Notes: generated by a model from the letters alone, not told the origin. Shown: positions 46,558 through 55,906, numbered from the stretch's first letter. The stretch: 64,000 nt of DNA from Arsenicicoccus sp. oral taxon 190 (GCF_001189535.1 NZ_CP012070.1:1674001-1738000), one strand, 5' to 3'. Numbers and translations: made by a program.

Positions 46558-46584
46558 GCTGCAAGATCTTGCACTCTCTTGCAG
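46558..46584 (+). promoter_or_regulatory. MalR-like operator upstream of the amylase-pullulanase gene
   Basis: TGCAAGATCTTGCA is a perfect 14-bp palindrome at 46560-46573. A further CTTGCAG lies 10 bp on (46578-46584), giving CTTGCA direct repeats one helical turn apart. Direct CTTGC/GCAAG repeats are the known targets of LacI-family maltose and amylase repressors in Streptomyces. A -10 box is uncertain. Repression relieved by malto-oligosaccharides is inferred. Confidence 0.65.
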
Positions 46585-46697
46585 GTTGGGTGGAGGGTAT
46601 GTCCTAGCTGCCAGGCATACTGACGGCCCGGGTCACGAGGACGTGGCCCGATGGAGGCGCCACCCCGCTGGGGTCGCGCGAATCCCCAGGAGACATC

Positions 46698-49600
46698 GTG
46701 GTTCTCACCCTCAGCCGCCGCGTGGCCCCCGCCCTCGCCGCGGCCGCCGCCGCGGCCCTCACCACCCTCGGCCTGCCCGTCGCCCCGGTCGCCGCGGCGG
46801 CCACCACCCCCCGCACCGTCACCCTTGTCGGGTCGGTGCAGTCCGAGCTGGGCTGCCCGGACGACTGGCAGCCCGGCTGCGAGCAGACCCGCCTGACCCC
46901 GGTCGCCGGGACCAGCACCTACGAGCGCACCTTCGACGTCCCGGCCGGCAGCTGGGAGCTCAAGACGGCGATCAACGGCTCGTGGGACGAGTCCTACTCG
47001 CTCGCCGGCGTCAAGGGCGGCCCCAACGCGCCGCTGGTGCTGCGAGGCCCCGCCCGGATCCAGGTCAGCTACGACGACACGACGCACCGCACCGGGCTGC
47101 GTCCGCTCACCCTGGCCGGGGGCGTCACCGCCGCCGACAAGGCGCTGGGGCAGGACTCGCTGCGCCCGCCCACCACGCGCGAGCGCTTCTACTTCGTCAT
47201 GGCCGACCGGTTCGCCAACGGGTCCACCGCCAACGACACCGGGGGCCTGACCGGCGGCCGGCTCCAGACCGGGTTCGACCCCACCGACAAGGGCTTCTAC
47301 CACGGCGGTGACCTCGCCGGGCTGCAGCAGCGGCTGGACTACATCAAGGGCCTCGGGACCACCGCGATCTGGCTGACCCCGTCCTTCAAGAACCGTCCCG
47401 TCCAGGGCAGCGGCGCGGACGCCAGCGCCGGCTACCACGGCTACTGGGTCACCGACTTCACCCAGATCGACCCGCACCTCGGCAGCAACGCCGAGATGAA
47501 ACAGCTCGTCGCGGCCGCCCACGCCAAGGGGATGAAGGTCTACTTCGACATCATCACCAACCACACCGCCGACGTCCTGGACTACGCGCAGAAGCAGTAC
47601 TCCTACGTCTCCAAGGCACAGACGCCCTACAAGACGGCCTCGGGGCAGCCCTTCGACGACCGCGACTTCATCGGCCGAGCCTTCCCCGCGATGTCGCCGG
47701 AGACCTCCTTCCCCTACACGCCGGTGTTCCGCAGCGAGGCGGACAGGACCGTCAAGGTCCCCGCGTGGCTGAACGACCCGACGATGTACCACAACCGCGG
47801 CGACTCGACCTACGCCGGTGAGTCCTCCACCTACGGCGACTTCGTGGGGCTGGACGATCTCTTCACCGAGCGGCCCGAGGTGGTCCGGGGGATGGGCGAC
47901 ATCTACGCCTCGTGGGTGGACCTCGGCATCGACGGCTTCCGGATCGACACGGTCAAGCACGTCAACCTGGAGTTCTGGCAGCAGTGGTCGCCGGCCATCC
48001 TGGCCCACGCCAAGGCCGTCGGCCGCAAGGACTTCTTCATGTTCGGGGAGGTCTACGACGGCGACCCCAAGGTCACGTCGACCTACACCACCGCCGGCAA
48101 GCTCCCCGCCACGCTGGACTTCGGCTTCCAGGGGGCCGTGCTCGGTGCCGCGTCCAGCAAGGCGACGACCGGGCTGCGCGACCTGTTCGCCTCCGACGAC
48201 TACTACACCGACACCGACTCCAACGCCTACCAGCTGCCCACCTTCCTCGGCAACCACGACATGGGCCGCATCGGGATGATGCTGTCCAAGGCGGGCTACT
48301 CCGGCGACGAGCTGCTGCGCCGGGCCCAGCTGGCCAACCAGATCATGTACCTCACCCGGGGGCAGCCGGTCACCTACTACGGCGACGAGCAGGGCTTCGC
48401 CGGGGCCGGGGGCGACAAGGACGCCCGCCAGGACATGTTCGCCACCAAGGTGGCCCAGTATGCCGCCGAGCCCGTCATCGGCGGGCCCTCCGGCTCGCGG
48501 GACCGCTACGACAGCAGCGCGCCGCTCTACCGCACCATCGCCGAGCTGGCCGCGCTGCGGCAGGCCAACCCGGCGCTCGCGGACGGCGCCCAGGTCCACC
48601 GCTACGCCTCCGACCGAGCGGGGATCTACGCCTTCTCGCGCATCGACCGGGCCACCGGTCGGGAGTACGTCGTGGCCGTCAACAACAGCACGACCGCGCA
48701 GACCGCGACCTTCGCCACCTACGTGCGTCAGCGGCCCTTCACCCAGCTCTACGGCACCACGTCGATGCTGCGCTCGGACAAGGAGGGGCGGGTCACCGCG
48801 ACCGTGCCGCCGCTGTCGGTCAGCGTGTGGTCCTCGCTCGGGGCGATGCAGCCGCGCGCCACGGCGCCAGCCGTCTACCTGACCTCGCCCGGCGCGGGCG
48901 CCACCGTGGGCGGCCGCGCCGAGATCGCGGCGGCCGTGCCCGACAACGCCTTCGCGCAGGTCACCTTCGCCTACCGGCCGGTCGGCACGACCGCCTGGAC
49001 GACGCTCGGCACCGACGACAACGCCCCCTACCGCGTCTTCCACGACGTGACCGGGATCGCCAAGGGCACGCTGCTGGAGTACCGCGCCGTCGCCAAGGAC
49101 ATCTCCGGCAACCTGTCCGCATCCTCGAGCTACGGGATCGTCGGCGACCCGGCCGCCGGCCCGACCCCCGGTGGTGGCGGGGTCGGCCCCGTCACCCAGC
49201 CCGGCGCCGTCTCCGTGCCCGGCACGCACAACTCCGAGATGGGGTGCGCCGCGGACTGGGAGCCCGCCTGCGCGCAGGCGCAGCTGACGCTGGACCCCAA
49301 GGACCAGGTCTGGAAGCGCACCTTCACCACCATCCCGGCCGGCCAGTTCGCCTACAAGGCGGCGATCGACAAGTCCTGGGACGAGAACTACGGGGCGGGG
49401 GGCGTCCGCGGCGGCGCCGACATCCCCTACACCGCACCCGGCGGCAACGTCACGTTCTACTACGACCACGCCACCCACTACGTCACCAGCGACGCGCAGG
49501 GCCCGATCATCACCGCTCCCGGCTCCTACCAGTCCGCGCTGGGGTGCGGCGGCGACTGGGCGCCGGACTGCATGCGGCCGTGGCTGCAGGACCCCGACGG

Positions 49601-52493
49601 TGACGGCACCTACACCTGGTCCACCGACCGGATCCCCGCGGGCACCTACGAGTTCAAGGTGGCCCACGGTCTCTCGTGGGACGAGAGCTACGGGGCGGAC
49701 GGCGTCAAGGGCGGGGCCAACATGAGCCTCACCGTCCCGTCCGACGGCACCGTGGTCACGTTCTCCTACTCCCTCGCCACGCACGTGACGACCGTGAAGG
49801 CCTCGCGCGCCGGCTCGGCGCCGGACCTGCGGCGCCAGAAGGCGATCTGGGTGGCCCCCGACCTCGTCGCGTGGCCGGCCTCGTCGGTGCCCGCCGGCAC
49901 CGATCCCACCCTGCTGTCCTGGCGGCTGCACTGGTCGCCGTCGGCCCGGCTCACCATCGACGCCGAGTCCATCACCTCACCGGACGGTGGCGAGGCCACG
50001 CTGACCCGGGACCCTGCCGGTCTGCCGGCAGCGGTCGTGGCGGCCCACCCGGAGCTCAAGGGTTACCTCGCGCTGCGGCTGGACAAGCCGGCGACCCGGC
50101 AGGTGCCCCAGATCCTCACCGGTCAGGTCGCGGTCGCGATGTACGACAGCCTCGGACGGGTCACCGATGCCACGGGCGTGCAGACGGCATACGTGCTGGA
50201 CGCCCTCTATGCCGACGCGGCGTCGCGGCGCGCCTACGGCGTCAGCTTCGGCGGGGCCACGCCGACCTTCACGCTGTGGGCCCCGACCGCGCAGCAGGTC
50301 ACGCTGCTGACCTGGCCCCGCGGGTCGGACGCCACGGCGATCGCCGCAGCCGGTCGGGTGCCGATGCGGCGGGCCGCCGACGGGTCCTGGACGGCCACCC
50401 GGCCGGGGCTGAAGGAGGCGCGCTACGCCTACGAGGTGGTGGTCTACGCGCCCACGACGGGGAAGGTCGAGACCAACGTGGTCACCGATCCCTACTCCGT
50501 GGCGCTGACCCCGGGGTCGGCCCGGTCCGTCGCGGTCGACCTGCGGGACGCCTCCTACATGCCGGCGCTGTGGCGCCGGTCCCCGGCCCCCGCGCTGCGC
50601 CAGTCCGTGGACTCCACGATCTACGAGCTGCACGTGCGTGACTTCTCCATCACCGACGCGAAGGTCCCTGCGGCCCACCGCGGTTCCTACCTCGCCTTCG
50701 CCGACGAGGGCAACGGCACGACGCACCTGCGGGCGCTCGCCCGGGCGGGGCTCAACACCGTGCACCTGCTGCCGACCTTCGACATCGCGTCGATCCCCGA
50801 GCGCAGGGCCGACCAGGCCGTGCCCGGCTGCGACCTCAGGGCCATGGGTCCGGCGAGCGAGGAGCAGCAGGCCTGCATCGCCACGGTGGCCGACAAGGAC
50901 GCCTACAACTGGGGCTACGACCCGCTGCACTGGATGGCGCCCGAGGGGTCCTACGCCTCGAGCGACGCCACTGCCGACGGCGGCGCCCGCGTCGCGGAGT
51001 TCCGCACCATGGTGGGCGGCCTGCACCGGGACGGCCTGCGGGTCGTGCTGGACCAGGTCTTCAACCACACCCCTGCCTCCGGGCAGGCGGCCACGTCGGT
51101 GCTGGACCGGATCGTCCCCGGCTACTACCACCGGCTCGACGCCAAGGGCGCGGTCTACACCTCGACCTGCTGCCAGAACATCGCGACCGAGCACCGCATG
51201 GCCGAGAAGGCCATGATCGACGCGGTCGTCCTGTGGGCCCGTGACTACAAGGTCGACGGGTTCAGGTTCGACCTCATGGGGCACCACAGCCGGGAGTCGA
51301 TGGTCAAGGTGCGGGCCGCGCTCGACGCCCTGACCCCCAGCCGCGACGGCGTGGACGGCAAGCACGTCTACGTCTACGGCGAGGGGTGGAACTTCGGCGA
51401 GGTGGCCGACAACGCCCTCTTCCGGCAGGCCACGCAGGGTCAGCTGGGCGGCACCGGCATCGGGGCGTTCAACGACCGGCTGCGCGACGCCGTCCGCGGC
51501 GGTGGCCCCTTCGACGACGACCCCCGCGTCCAGGGCTTCGGCTCCGGTGCCGCGACCGACCCCAACGGTGCTCCCGTCAACGCCGGAGCCGCCAAGGCGC
51601 TCGCGCACGACACGGACCTCGTCCAGCTGGGCCTCGCCGGCCAGCTGCGGTCGTTCGCCTTCCGCGACACCGCCGGCGCCGTGGTGACGGGCGAGCAGGT
51701 CGACTACAACGGCGCCAAGGCGGGGTATGCCGACCAGCCCGACGAGGCCATCAGCTACGTCGACGCCCACGACAACGAGACCCTCTGGGACGCGCTGACG
51801 ATGAAGCTGCCGCGGTCGACCACGATGGCCGACCGGGTGCGGATGAACTCGCTGTCGCTGGCGACCACGGCCCTCGGCCAGTCGCCCAGCTTCTGGCACG
51901 CGGGCGCGGACCTGCTGCGCAGCAAGTCCTTCGACCGGGACAGCTACAACAGCGGCGACTGGTTCAACACGCTCTCCTGGACCGGTGAGGACAACGGGTT
52001 CGGTCACGGACTGCCGCCGGCCGGACCCAACAAGGCCAAGTGGGAGTTCATGCGGCCGCTGCTGGCCGACGCGGCGCTGAAGCCGTCCGCGGCGGACGTG
52101 CGGCAGTCCACCGCCCAGGCGCAGGACCTGCTGCGGCTGCGGTTCTCGACCCCGTTGTTCCGCCTCGGCAGCGCCGACCAGATCAAGGCCAAGCTGAGCT
52201 ACCCGGTCAGCGGGACCCCGCAGGCCCAGCCGGGCGTCATCGCCATGCGGATCGACGACACGGCGGGTCGCCCGGTGGACCCGGCCCTCGACGGGGTGCT
52301 GGTGGTCTTCAACGCCACCCCGCGACCGGTGACGCAGCAGGTCCCGGCGCTCGCGGGCGCCGCCCTGACGCTGTCCCCGGTCCAGGCGGGCGGGGCGGAC
52401 CCGGTCGTGAGGACGGCGACCTGGGACCGTGCCGCCGGCGCGGCCACCGTCCCGGCCCGCAGCGTGGCGGTCTTCGTGCAGCCGGGCCGCTGA
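46698..52493 (+). CDS. Secreted amylase-pullulanase fusion (two GH13 domains)
   Basis: 1931-residue secreted glycoside hydrolase. Order: signal peptide (about 1-38), starch-associated X25-type module (about 44-145), and GH13 alpha-amylase domain (about 165-640) with nucleophile D417 (GFRIDTVKH), acid/base E451 (MFGEVYDGD) and D521 (LGNHDMGR). An Ig-like segment, two more X25-type modules (about 834-935 and 941-1035) and pullulanase N-domains follow. The type-I pullulanase domain has D1525 (GFRFDLMGHH), E1562 (YGEGWNFGE) and D1692 (DAHDNETL). It should cleave alpha-1,4 and alpha-1,6 bonds of starch or glycogen. GTG start after CAGGAGA. No cell-wall anchor at the C-terminus. Confidence 0.9.
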   Translation: MVLTLSRRVAPALAAAAAAALTTLGLPVAPVAAAATTPRTVTLVGSVQSELGCPDDWQPGCEQTRLTPVAGTSTYERTFDVPAGSWELKTAINGSWDESYSLAGVKGGPNAPLVLRGPARIQVSYDDTTHRTGLRPLTLAGGVTAADKALGQDSLRPPTTRERFYFVMADRFANGSTANDTGGLTGGRLQTGFDPTDKGFYHGGDLAGLQQRLDYIKGLGTTAIWLTPSFKNRPVQGSGADASAGYHGYWVTDFTQIDPHLGSNAEMKQLVAAAHAKGMKVYFDIITNHTADVLDYAQKQYSYVSKAQTPYKTASGQPFDDRDFIGRAFPAMSPETSFPYTPVFRSEADRTVKVPAWLNDPTMYHNRGDSTYAGESSTYGDFVGLDDLFTERPEVVRGMGDIYASWVDLGIDGFRIDTVKHVNLEFWQQWSPAILAHAKAVGRKDFFMFGEVYDGDPKVTSTYTTAGKLPATLDFGFQGAVLGAASSKATTGLRDLFASDDYYTDTDSNAYQLPTFLGNHDMGRIGMMLSKAGYSGDELLRRAQLANQIMYLTRGQPVTYYGDEQGFAGAGGDKDARQDMFATKVAQYAAEPVIGGPSGSRDRYDSSAPLYRTIAELAALRQANPALADGAQVHRYASDRAGIYAFSRIDRATGREYVVAVNNSTTAQTATFATYVRQRPFTQLYGTTSMLRSDKEGRVTATVPPLSVSVWSSLGAMQPRATAPAVYLTSPGAGATVGGRAEIAAAVPDNAFAQVTFAYRPVGTTAWTTLGTDDNAPYRVFHDVTGIAKGTLLEYRAVAKDISGNLSASSSYGIVGDPAAGPTPGGGGVGPVTQPGAVSVPGTHNSEMGCAADWEPACAQAQLTLDPKDQVWKRTFTTIPAGQFAYKAAIDKSWDENYGAGGVRGGADIPYTAPGGNVTFYYDHATHYVTSDAQGPIITAPGSYQSALGCGGDWAPDCMRPWLQDPDGDGTYTWSTDRIPAGTYEFKVAHGLSWDESYGADGVKGGANMSLTVPSDGTVVTFSYSLATHVTTVKASRAGSAPDLRRQKAIWVAPDLVAWPASSVPAGTDPTLLSWRLHWSPSARLTIDAESITSPDGGEATLTRDPAGLPAAVVAAHPELKGYLALRLDKPATRQVPQILTGQVAVAMYDSLGRVTDATGVQTAYVLDALYADAASRRAYGVSFGGATPTFTLWAPTAQQVTLLTWPRGSDATAIAAAGRVPMRRAADGSWTATRPGLKEARYAYEVVVYAPTTGKVETNVVTDPYSVALTPGSARSVAVDLRDASYMPALWRRSPAPALRQSVDSTIYELHVRDFSITDAKVPAAHRGSYLAFADEGNGTTHLRALARAGLNTVHLLPTFDIASIPERRADQAVPGCDLRAMGPASEEQQACIATVADKDAYNWGYDPLHWMAPEGSYASSDATADGGARVAEFRTMVGGLHRDGLRVVLDQVFNHTPASGQAATSVLDRIVPGYYHRLDAKGAVYTSTCCQNIATEHRMAEKAMIDAVVLWARDYKVDGFRFDLMGHHSRESMVKVRAALDALTPSRDGVDGKHVYVYGEGWNFGEVADNALFRQATQGQLGGTGIGAFNDRLRDAVRGGGPFDDDPRVQGFGSGAATDPNGAPVNAGAAKALAHDTDLVQLGLAGQLRSFAFRDTAGAVVTGEQVDYNGAKAGYADQPDEAISYVDAHDNETLWDALTMKLPRSTTMADRVRMNSLSLATTALGQSPSFWHAGADLLRSKSFDRDSYNSGDWFNTLSWTGEDNGFGHGLPPAGPNKAKWEFMRPLLADAALKPSAADVRQSTAQAQDLLRLRFSTPLFRLGSADQIKAKLSYPVSGTPQAQPGVIAMRIDDTAGRPVDPALDGVLVVFNATPRPVTQQVPALAGAALTLSPVQAGGADPVVRTATWDRAAGAATVPARSVAVFVQPGR

Positions 52494-52507
52494 CGCCCAC
52501 CGCCCCT

Positions 52508-52544
52508 CGGCGGGCCACCACGTGACATGAGTGGTGGCCCGCCG
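52508..52544 (+). terminator. Terminator after the amylase-pullulanase gene
   Basis: Perfect 14-bp stem CGGCGGGCCACCAC/GTGGTGGCCCGCCG with a 9-base loop, 14 bases after the stop. Confidence 0.85.
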
Positions 52545-52594
52545 CTGCTGTGCCGTCCGGGCGTCGTGGCCCGAGGCGTGCTCCCTCTGCGTTC

Positions 52595-52647
52595 AGAGGC
52601 GACCAATGGGGGTTGTCCGGCCCAGATAACCCCCATTGGTCGCCTCT
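52595..52647. repeat. Perfect 20-bp inverted repeat
   Basis: AGAGGCGACCAATGGGGGTT and its exact complement AACCCCCATTGGTCGCCTCT flank a 13-base loop. It lies between the amylase-pullulanase terminator and the convergent MFS gene. The inner ACCAATGGGGGTT part is AT-richer than its surroundings. It could be the MFS/regulator terminator or a small dispersed palindromic element. Confidence 0.9.
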
Positions 52648-52731
52648 CGACCGGGCAGGAGCGGGGCCAACCCGGGAGGGTCGGGGGAGGGGGTAGCTTG
52701 CGGCCGGCGGCGGGCGGATCAGCCTGGGGTA

Positions 52732-53997
52732 CTACGGCCGGTCGATTCGCCTACCGGCGGTAGGTCGGAGCAGGGCGGGGAGGTAGCCCAGCAGCCCGAG
52801 GATCGACGCCAGCCCGCCCACCACCATGGCGGTCGGCACGCCACCGTGCTCGCCCACCAGGCCGAGCACGGGTGCCCACGCCGAGGCCGCGGCGAAGAAG
52901 ACCAGGGAGTTGAGCGACAGCACGGTGGCGCGGTTGGTGGCGGTGGCCTCGCGGTGCAGCAGCGCGTTGTGCGCGACGCCTGCGCCGCCGTGCAGGCCGT
53001 AGGTGGCGAGGTAGGCCGCCACCAGCCCGACCGGCCCCGTCGCGAGGCCCATCGCCGCGGCTCCGGCCCCGTTGAGGACCCGGGCGAGGATCGCGGTCCG
53101 GGCCACCCCGATCCGGTGCTGGCACCGGCCCGCGAGCGAGGAGCCGGCGGCGAAGACGCCCCACCCGGCCGCTGCGACCGGCCCGACCCACCGCCCCGCC
53201 TCCTCGGGTCCGCCGACCAGCTCGGCCAGCCGGATCGGCAGCAGCTGCTCGAAGACCACCAGCGCCGCGCACCAGCCGAGCTCGACGGCGATGATGCCGG
53301 CAAGGACGCGGTTGTGGCCAACGAGCCGGACCGCACCCGCGACGACCCGCGGCGTGTCCCTGACGGCGGCCGTGAGGTGGGTGGTGCCGCCGACGGGTCG
53401 GGTGCGGGGTGGCTCGTGCAGCAGCGTGAGGGTCGCCACCAGGTGCCCGACGCAGAGCGCTACGAAGAGCAGCAGCGGCAGCAGCAGCGGGCTGTGGTCG
53501 CGCCACGGGTGCCAGGCCACGAGTCCCCCGGAGACGAGGGAGCCGGCCGCGATCGTGACCCCCGTGACGGTGCCCTGGGCCGCGAGGTCACCGGCCACCT
53601 CGGCGTCAGGGTCCGTGGCGTGGACGGCATCGACGTACCACGCCTCGAGCGGGCCGGAGTCGAGCGCCCGGTAGACCCCCATGAGGGTGGCAGCGGCGGC
53701 GAAGGCCCAGAACGAGTGCGCCACGAGGTAGGCCAGCGCGCAGACGACGTTGATCACGCCGGCCACGACGAGCAACGGGCGGCGGCCGAGGGCGTCGGCG
53801 AGGCCCGACGTCGGCAGCTCCAGCAGCAGCACCGCGATGCCCTGGAAGGCGGTGTAGGTCACGGTCTCGGCCACGGACAGGCCGCGCTCTCTGGCGACGA
53901 GCGCGAACAGCCCGATGACGAGACCGACGGGTGCCCAGCGGGTCGCGGTGAGGACGAGGAAGACCTGGCGGGGCGGCAGGGCGGGGGAGCGGTTCAT
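52732..53997 (-). CDS. MFS transporter
   Basis: 421-residue major facilitator with about 12 hydrophobic segments. The loop LPTSGLADALGRRPLLVVAG between helices 2 and 3 matches the MFS signature G-x-x-[DA]-x-x-G-R-[RK]. DSGPLEAWYVDAVHATDPDA is typical of a multidrug-efflux-like subgroup. ATG 53997 overlaps the stop of the ArsR-like gene (ATGA), so the pair is translated together. Substrate unknown; export of a drug-like or toxic compound controlled by the regulator is the likeliest role. Confidence 0.85.
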   Translation of the reverse strand: MNRSPALPPRQVFLVLTATRWAPVGLVIGLFALVARERGLSVAETVTYTAFQGIAVLLLELPTSGLADALGRRPLLVVAGVINVVCALAYLVAHSFWAFAAAATLMGVYRALDSGPLEAWYVDAVHATDPDAEVAGDLAAQGTVTGVTIAAGSLVSGGLVAWHPWRDHSPLLLPLLLFVALCVGHLVATLTLLHEPPRTRPVGGTTHLTAAVRDTPRVVAGAVRLVGHNRVLAGIIAVELGWCAALVVFEQLLPIRLAELVGGPEEAGRWVGPVAAAGWGVFAAGSSLAGRCQHRIGVARTAILARVLNGAGAAAMGLATGPVGLVAAYLATYGLHGGAGVAHNALLHREATATNRATVLSLNSLVFFAAASAWAPVLGLVGEHGGVPTAMVVGGLASILGLLGYLPALLRPTAGRRIDRP

Positions 53998-54593
53998 CGT
54001 CGTCGCGGTGCCTTGTCCAGGTCGAGGGGGTAGGCCACGTGGTAGTAGGCCACGCGCTTCGCCTCCGGGTTGCCCTGGCCGACGGTGGCGTAGGAGTCGA
54101 CGAGCGCGCTCACGCGCTGCTGCAGCTCCCGCAGCTGGACGTCGGTGACGACGATCATCCGGTCGCTCATCCCGGCGGCGTCCTGCCAGGACCCCGGCCA
54201 GCGGTGGCGGGCGTCCAGCCAGGCCCCGAACTTCTCGTGGAAGTGCTGCAGCCAGTCCCGCTCCAGCCACCCGAGCGCGGTGTCGGCGTCCTCGTCGTCG
54301 GCGAAGTCGCTCACGTCGTAGCGGGTGAGGTCGGCCGATGCCGCCCACAACCGCCGCCGGCCCTGGCGGTCGCCGACCTCGGTGACCAGGCCGACCTCCG
54401 CGAGCTTGCGGAGGTGATAGCTGGTGGCGCCACTGTTGGTGCCCATGGTCTTGGCGAGAGCCGTTGCCGTGGAAGGACCTTCGCGGCGCAGCGCGCCCAC
54501 GAGGCGGGACCGGAGCGGGTGCGCCAGCACCTTGATGGCCTCGGCGGTGAGGCGCACGGAGGACAGCGGAGGAGGGGCGGCGGGGGTCGTCAT
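53994..54593 (-). CDS. ArsR-like winged-helix transcriptional regulator
   Basis: 199-residue regulator. The winged helix-turn-helix covers about residues 12-85 (LTAEAIKVLAHPLRSRLVGA, TSYHLRKLAEVGLVTEVGDR, then a wing with RRRLW). It has a C-terminal alpha-helical domain and no obvious metal-site cysteines, so a small organic ligand is likely. ATG 54593 (MTTPAAPPPLSSVRL) is chosen because TATTGT, a -10 box, ends six bases upstream, giving a leaderless message. Four 13-bp-spaced repeats cover the promoter and probably bind this protein. Coupled to the MFS gene. Confidence 0.85.
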   Translation of the reverse strand: MTTPAAPPPLSSVRLTAEAIKVLAHPLRSRLVGALRREGPSTATALAKTMGTNSGATSYHLRKLAEVGLVTEVGDRQGRRRLWAASADLTRYDVSDFADDEDADTALGWLERDWLQHFHEKFGAWLDARHRWPGSWQDAAGMSDRMIVVTDVQLRELQQRVSALVDSYATVGQGNPEAKRVAYYHVAYPLDLDKAPRRR

Positions 54594-54596
54594 ACG

Positions 54597-54642
54597 TGCA
54601 CAATAGCTTTGCACAATCTCTTTGCACAAGAGTTTTGCACAA
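54597..54642 (-). promoter_or_regulatory. Promoter with four 13-bp-spaced TTGTGCA repeats
   Basis: TGCACAA occurs at 54597, 54610, 54623 and 54636 (+ strand), exactly 13 bp apart; three copies are TTTGCACAA. On the minus strand the third copy provides the -35 TTGTGC (54624-54629). After an 18-bp spacer the -10 TATTGT (54600-54605) overlaps the first copy. A regulator bound here would cover the whole promoter. The patch is far richer in A and T than the rest of the window. Confidence 0.75.
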
Positions 54643-54701
54643 TTAGTGGGCACAGGCATCAGCGCAGGTCAGGAGCCGTATGCCGCCCCCGCCATCGCCG
54701 T

Positions 54702-54730
54702 TTGGCCTCGGCAGGTGCCCCCGGTAAACT
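54702..54730 (+). promoter_or_regulatory. rplM-rpsI promoter
   Basis: TTGGCC (54702-54707), 17-bp spacer, TAAACT (54725-54730), about 112 bases upstream of rplM. Confidence 0.55.
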
Positions 54731-54841
54731 TGATCCCTGTTGTGCCGTGCGCCCTCAGCGGGGCGGACACCCACGCAGGACCCTGCCGGGAGCCCACGGC
54801 ATACGCCGATCAAGAACTCATCAACGTAAGGCAGAACCACT

Positions 54842-55285
54842 GTGCGTACGTACACCCCGAAGCCGGGCGAGGTCACTCGCACCTGGCACGTGATCGACGC
54901 GTCCGACGTCGTGCTCGGACGCCTGGCCACCCAGGCCGCCACGCTGCTGCGCGGCAAGCACAAGCCGACCTTCGCGCCGCACATCGACACCGGCGACTTC
55001 GTCATCATCATCAACGCCGAGAAGGTCGCCCTCACCGGCGCCAAGCTCGAGCAGAAGCGCGCCTACCGCCACTCCGGCTACCCGGGCGGCCTCAAGAGCA
55101 CCTCCTACGCCGAGCTGCTGGAGAAGGACCCCCGCAAGGCCATCGAGAAGGCCATCCGCGGGATGCTCCCCAAGAACTCCCTCGCCCGTCAGCAGATGAC
55201 CAAGCTCAAGGTCTACGTCGGCGACCAGCACCCGCACCAGGCGCAGCAGCCTGTCCCCTTCGAGATCACCCAGGTCGCGCAGTAA
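54842..55285 (+). CDS. rplM: 50S ribosomal protein L13
   Basis: uL13, 147 residues, early assembly protein. [40 protein letters not shown] and [20 protein letters not shown] are conserved. GTG start after AAGGCAG. Co-transcribed with rpsI, 44 bases downstream. Confidence 0.97.
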   Translation: MRTYTPKPGEVTRTWHVIDASDVVLGRLATQAATLLRGKHKPTFAPHIDTGDFVIIINAEKVALTGAKLEQKRAYRHSGYPGGLKSTSYAELLEKDPRKAIEKAIRGMLPKNSLARQQMTKLKVYVGDQHPHQAQQPVPFEITQVAQ

Positions 55286-55329
55286 TCGCCGCCGCGCGCG
55301 ACGCTGCCGTAGAGATTTAAGGATTCAAC

Positions 55330-55833
55330 GTGGCTGACACCAGCATCGACGTCGAGACCCAGCTCGACACCGACGAGCCCGAGCTCACCGAGTACACCAG
55401 CGAGTCCTCGGCCCCGGTCGAGCCGACCCGCAAGCCCTCCGCCTCCGCTCCCGGCGCCGGCACCGGCCGCCGCAAGCAGGCCATCGCCCGCGTGCGCATC
55501 GTCCCCGGCACCGGCGAGTGGAAGATCAACGGCCGCACCCTCGAGGAGTACTTCCCCAACAAGGTGCACCAGCAGATCGTCAACGAGCCCCTCAAGGTGC
55601 TCGAGCTCGACGGCGCCTACGACGTGCTCGTGCGCGTCCACGGCGGTGGCCCCTCCGGCCAGGCCGGTGCGGTCCGCCTCGGCGTGGCCCGCTCGCTCAA
55701 CGAGGTCGACTCCGAGCTCAACCGCCCGGTCCTGAAGAAGGCCGGCTTCCTGACCCGCGACGCCCGCGTCCCGGAGCGCAAGAAGGCCGGTCTCAAGAAG
55801 GCCCGCAAGGCCCCGCAGTACTCCAAGCGCTGA
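55330..55833 (+). CDS. rpsI: 30S ribosomal protein S9
   Basis: uS9, 167 residues. A 40-residue acidic/Pro N-terminal extension, common in actinobacteria, precedes [20 protein letters not shown]. The C-terminal tail [12 protein letters not shown] reaches the P-site tRNA with its terminal SKR. GTG start with TAAGGA upstream. Confidence 0.97.
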   Translation: MADTSIDVETQLDTDEPELTEYTSESSAPVEPTRKPSASAPGAGTGRRKQAIARVRIVPGTGEWKINGRTLEEYFPNKVHQQIVNEPLKVLELDGAYDVLVRVHGGGPSGQAGAVRLGVARSLNEVDSELNRPVLKKAGFLTRDARVPERKKAGLKKARKAPQYSKR

Positions 55834-55867
55834 TCCGGCGGGCGCGTGCGCGCCCAGCCTCCAGCCC

Positions 55868-55906
55868 ACGAGCGGCGGTCGTCCTGTCCGGACGGCCGCC
55901 GCTCGT
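55868..55906 (+). terminator. Terminator after rpsI
   Basis: 17-bp stem ACGAGCGGCGGTCGTCC/GGACGGCCGCCGCTCGT with one G.U pair and a TGTCC loop, 34 bases after the stop. A GCGTATGCCG word overlaps its end. Confidence 0.85.
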
